This document shows, in pieces, positions 32,228 to 33,883 of a stretch of 33,883 nucleotides of DNA. Numbering within the stretch: position 1 is the first letter of the stretch; each line of letters starts with the position of its first letter. The notes under the pieces are model-generated. The model was not told the DNA's origin and did no database searches. It saw nothing but the letters and a program-made list of their open reading frames with translations. Source of the DNA: an uncultured bacterium (GTDB lineage Bacteria > Bacillota > Clostridia > Lachnospirales > Anaerotignaceae); the NCBI GenBank assembly GCA_905214825.1, contig CAJMNV010000003.1, positions 1 to 33,883 on the forward strand, in the 5' to 3' direction. The translations under genes were made by a program, and so were the position numbers.

Positions 32228-33019
32228 ATGGAACAATTTTATGTAACTCTTACAGCCAATACAGGGTTGTTGTTGCAATATGGAGATACCAAAATATTAT
32301 TGGATAGTATTTATGGTACACAAGGACATCGGTTTAGTAATTTACCACAACATATTTGGGAAAAGATACAACAAGGTATGCCACCATTTGACCATATTTC
32401 TTATCTACTATTTTCACATGATCACCCAGACCATTTTTGTGCAAATAGAACTAACATATATTTGCAAAAACAACAAGTCAAAGGTTTGATGTTGTCCAAT
32501 TTTGTTTCTATGACAGATGAAAATAAAGCGTTGTTTGCACAAATACAAAAACAAAATATACCTTGTGTATTGTTGCAAAAAGAGAATGTCAAACAAATAC
32601 GTTATGCTTTACAAAAAGACATACAGTGCAAAGCATATGCCATGCGACACCAAGGGAAAATATATGAAAATGTGCCACACTTTTGCTTTTTGTTGACTGT
32701 TGCCGGAAAGCGATTTTTGTTTACGGCAGATGTGGATTTTGTGGAAGAAGATTTTTCTGTTTTTGCAGATATGGATTTGTCGGCAATGTTTGTCAATCCG
32801 TTGTTTTTGCATAGTAAGGAAGGGCAATTTATATTGACAGATATTTGTAAACCAAAACAGGTGGTTGTATATCATATTCCATTTTTGTCAGATGATGTAT
32901 TGCATATGCGTCGTATGGTGCAAAGGCATATACAAGATACGAATGTTTTGGCATTGACAGAAGCAATGGAAACAATTTTATGGCATGAAGAGAAACAATG
33001 TTTTTTAAAAAGTACATAA
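32228..33019 (+). CDS. Metallo-beta-lactamase-fold hydrolase
   Basis: This is a zinc hydrolase of the MBL superfamily with 263 residues and no signal peptide. The metal motif HDHPDH is at residues 64-69 (FSHDHPDHF). Further conserved points are the N-terminal NTGLLLQYGDTKILLDSIYG and TADVDFVEEDF, which supplies the bridging Asp. The fold is closest by eye to cytoplasmic UlaG-like or lactonase-like enzymes, not antibiotic lactamases. The AGGAGGG at 32213-32219 precedes the ATG. A hairpin separates it from the SDR gene, so its level may be lower. A lactone hydrolase would pair well with a dehydrogenase that makes a lactone, but this is inference. Confidence 0.85.
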   Translation: MEQFYVTLTANTGLLLQYGDTKILLDSIYGTQGHRFSNLPQHIWEKIQQGMPPFDHISYLLFSHDHPDHFCANRTNIYLQKQQVKGLMLSNFVSMTDENKALFAQIQKQNIPCVLLQKENVKQIRYALQKDIQCKAYAMRHQGKIYENVPHFCFLLTVAGKRFLFTADVDFVEEDFSVFADMDLSAMFVNPLFLHSKEGQFILTDICKPKQVVVYHIPFLSDDVLHMRRMVQRHIQDTNVLALTEAMETILWHEEKQCFLKST

Positions 33020-33069
33020 ATATTATATTTGTGCTAAATGATGATATTCCATAAATATAGAAAATGCTA

Positions 33070-33098
33070 TTGACAAACATAATAGTGAATGTTAGATT
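33070..33098 (+). promoter_or_regulatory. Sigma-A promoter of the PPC/E1 genes
   Basis: TTGACA (33070-33075), 17 bases, TAGATT (33093-33098). It lies in the 138-base gap after the MBL gene. Its downstream leader is homologous to the one before the SDR gene. Confidence 0.6.
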
Positions 33099-33127
33099 AA
33101 AATTAAAAAATACAAAAAAATAAAAAA

Positions 33128-33135
33128 TGAATTCA
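33128..33135. promoter_or_regulatory. TGAATTCA palindrome, operator candidate in the PPC leader
   Basis: This octamer is the third copy in the region. It is 58 bases from the start of the -35 box, the same distance as the copy at 31393, and 22 bases before the proposed start codon. Confidence 0.4.
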
Positions 33136-33157
33136 AAAAAACAAAGAGGTGAAAAAT

Positions 33158-33655
33158 TTGAAAATTCAAGAAGTGGCAGAAGGTACACTCAAACGTGTGA
33201 TTGCAGTGCGACTGCAACCCGGAGATGATGTTTTGCTTTCATTAGAGCAGTTGTGCAAGGAAAGAAATTTGCAAAATGGTGTCATATTGAGTGCGATTGG
33301 CAGTTTGCAAGGGGCAAGGTTTTTTAACCCTGTGGAATTACCAGATAAAAAAGCAGGCTATGGATACAGTGAACCGATTACATTGACAGGCCCGATTGAA
33401 TTGACAAATGCAACAGGCCTGATTTGTCATGATGCAAATGGTGAAATTTTACTGCATGTGCATATTTCACTTAGCGACCGTTATGGCAATGGACATGGGG
33501 GACATTTGATAGAAGGAAATAAAGTGTTGTTGACTGTGGATATGGTACTGGGAGAATTAGATGGTATTGATATGGGCAGACGGTATGATGAGGAATTGGA
33601 AGTACCACTATTTGCTCCCAAACAGATGACAGAGAAAGAGAACAGAAAGGTGTGA
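33158..33655 (+). CDS. PPC/DUF296-domain protein
   Basis: This is a single PPC (plant and prokaryote conserved, DUF296) domain protein of 165 residues. The motif GVILSAIGSLQGARFFNP and the His-rich LLHVHISLSDRYGNGHGGHL (metal-binding His residues in HxH and GGH) define the family. Its biochemical role is not settled: some members are called DNA-binding, others may be small metal-dependent enzymes. The TTG at 33158 is preferred because AGAGG (33145-33149) lies eight bases away and the leader aligns with the SDR leader at this point. The GTG at 33149 would overlap the RBS. The E1 alpha gene starts six bases after its stop. Confidence 0.85.
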   Translation: MKIQEVAEGTLKRVIAVRLQPGDDVLLSLEQLCKERNLQNGVILSAIGSLQGARFFNPVELPDKKAGYGYSEPITLTGPIELTNATGLICHDANGEILLHVHISLSDRYGNGHGGHLIEGNKVLLTVDMVLGELDGIDMGRRYDEELEVPLFAPKQMTEKENRKV

Positions 33656-33661
33656 AGAATT

Positions 33662-33883
33662 GTGCTTACAGAAAAATATCCAAAAGAAATGTGTATGGAA
33701 TTTTATAAAACAATGGTGCGTATTCGTGCATTTGAAATGAAAGCGGCAGAATGTTTTACAAAAGGTATGTTGGCAGGCAATATTCATTTGTGTATTGGAC
33801 AGGAAGCTGTGGCAGCAGGTGCTTGCAAAGCATTGGAAAAAGAAGACTATATGACTTCTACACATAGAGGACATGGACATTGT
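33662..33883 (+). CDS. Thiamine-diphosphate 2-oxoacid/acetoin dehydrogenase E1 alpha (3' truncated)
   Basis: This gene is cut by the right edge after 74 codons. The product starts MLTEKYPKEMCMEFYKTMVRI and continues with FEMKAAECFTKGML, NIHLCIGQEAVAAGA and TSTHRGHGHC. These are the N-terminal signatures of PdhA/AcoA-type E1 alpha subunits. The RHRGHGH-like loop contributes to the active site. The GTG at 33662 follows AAAGG (33646-33650) at 11 bases. E1 beta, E2 and E3 genes would be expected next. Pyruvate, branched-chain 2-oxoacid and acetoin enzymes cannot be separated from this fragment. The clustered SDR and regulator favour acetoin or a related substrate, as inference. Confidence 0.9.
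   Translation, partial: MLTEKYPKEMCMEFYKTMVRIRAFEMKAAECFTKGMLAGNIHLCIGQEAVAAGACKALEKEDYMTSTHRGHGHC

Overview
The window is about 34 kb of AT-rich DNA from a motile, low-GC, anaerobic-type Firmicute, most likely class Clostridia (Lachnospirales-like). This placement rests on gene order (fliK-flgD-small flagellar gene-flgE-flbD-motA-motB-fliM-fliY-cheY-fliO-fliP-fliQ-fliR-flhB-flhA), on FliY/CheC/CheD/CheV chemotaxis proteins, on strong AGGAGG-type ribosome binding sites, and on U-tract terminators. No rRNA or tRNA gene, CRISPR array, insertion sequence or phage gene was recognised.

Region 1 (1-23878, all + strand) is one long flagellar and chemotaxis operon with no convincing internal terminator. 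It enters inside fliH and runs through the export ATPase and chaperones (fliH, fliI, fliJ), hook-length control and hook (fliK, flgD, a small operon protein, flgE), flbD, the stator (motA, motB), the switch (fliM, fliY), cheY, the export gate (fliO, fliP, fliQ, fliR, flhB, flhA), the motility sigma factor (fliA), two rod proteins, cheC, cheD, cheV, an EAL-HDOD protein and a chemoreceptor. A strong bidirectional hairpin terminator ends it. Several genes usual at these positions are absent: fliL between motB and fliM, and flhF, flhG, cheB, cheA and cheW between flhA and fliA. The most distinctive protein-level feature is FliY. It carries two nearly identical 24-residue copies of a FliM-type CheY-binding peptide inside its linker.

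Region 2 (23919-26378) holds a leftward ECF sigma factor with its overlapping, probable membrane anti-sigma gene, then a rightward low-molecular-weight tyrosine phosphatase. Region 3 (26376-29170, - strand) is a DctP-DctQ-DctM TRAP uptake system for an unidentified, probably carboxylate, substrate. Region 4 (29592-30413) is a soluble-looking lytic transglycosylase with no signal peptide, probably flagellum-associated.

Region 5 (30440-33883) is a FadR/FCD-type GntR regulator facing a rightward set of metabolic genes: a short-chain dehydrogenase, a metallo-beta-lactamase-fold hydrolase, a PPC/DUF296 protein, and the start of a thiamine-diphosphate 2-oxoacid or acetoin dehydrogenase E1 alpha gene cut by the right edge. 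The dehydrogenase gene and the PPC gene are preceded by homologous promoter-leader sequences (TTGACA, 17 bases, TARATT, 29 bases, TGAATTCA). The same TGAATTCA palindrome occurs in front of dctP. This suggests that the transporter and the enzymes form one co-regulated catabolic system under the GntR protein. That system is the best candidate in the window for undescribed biology.
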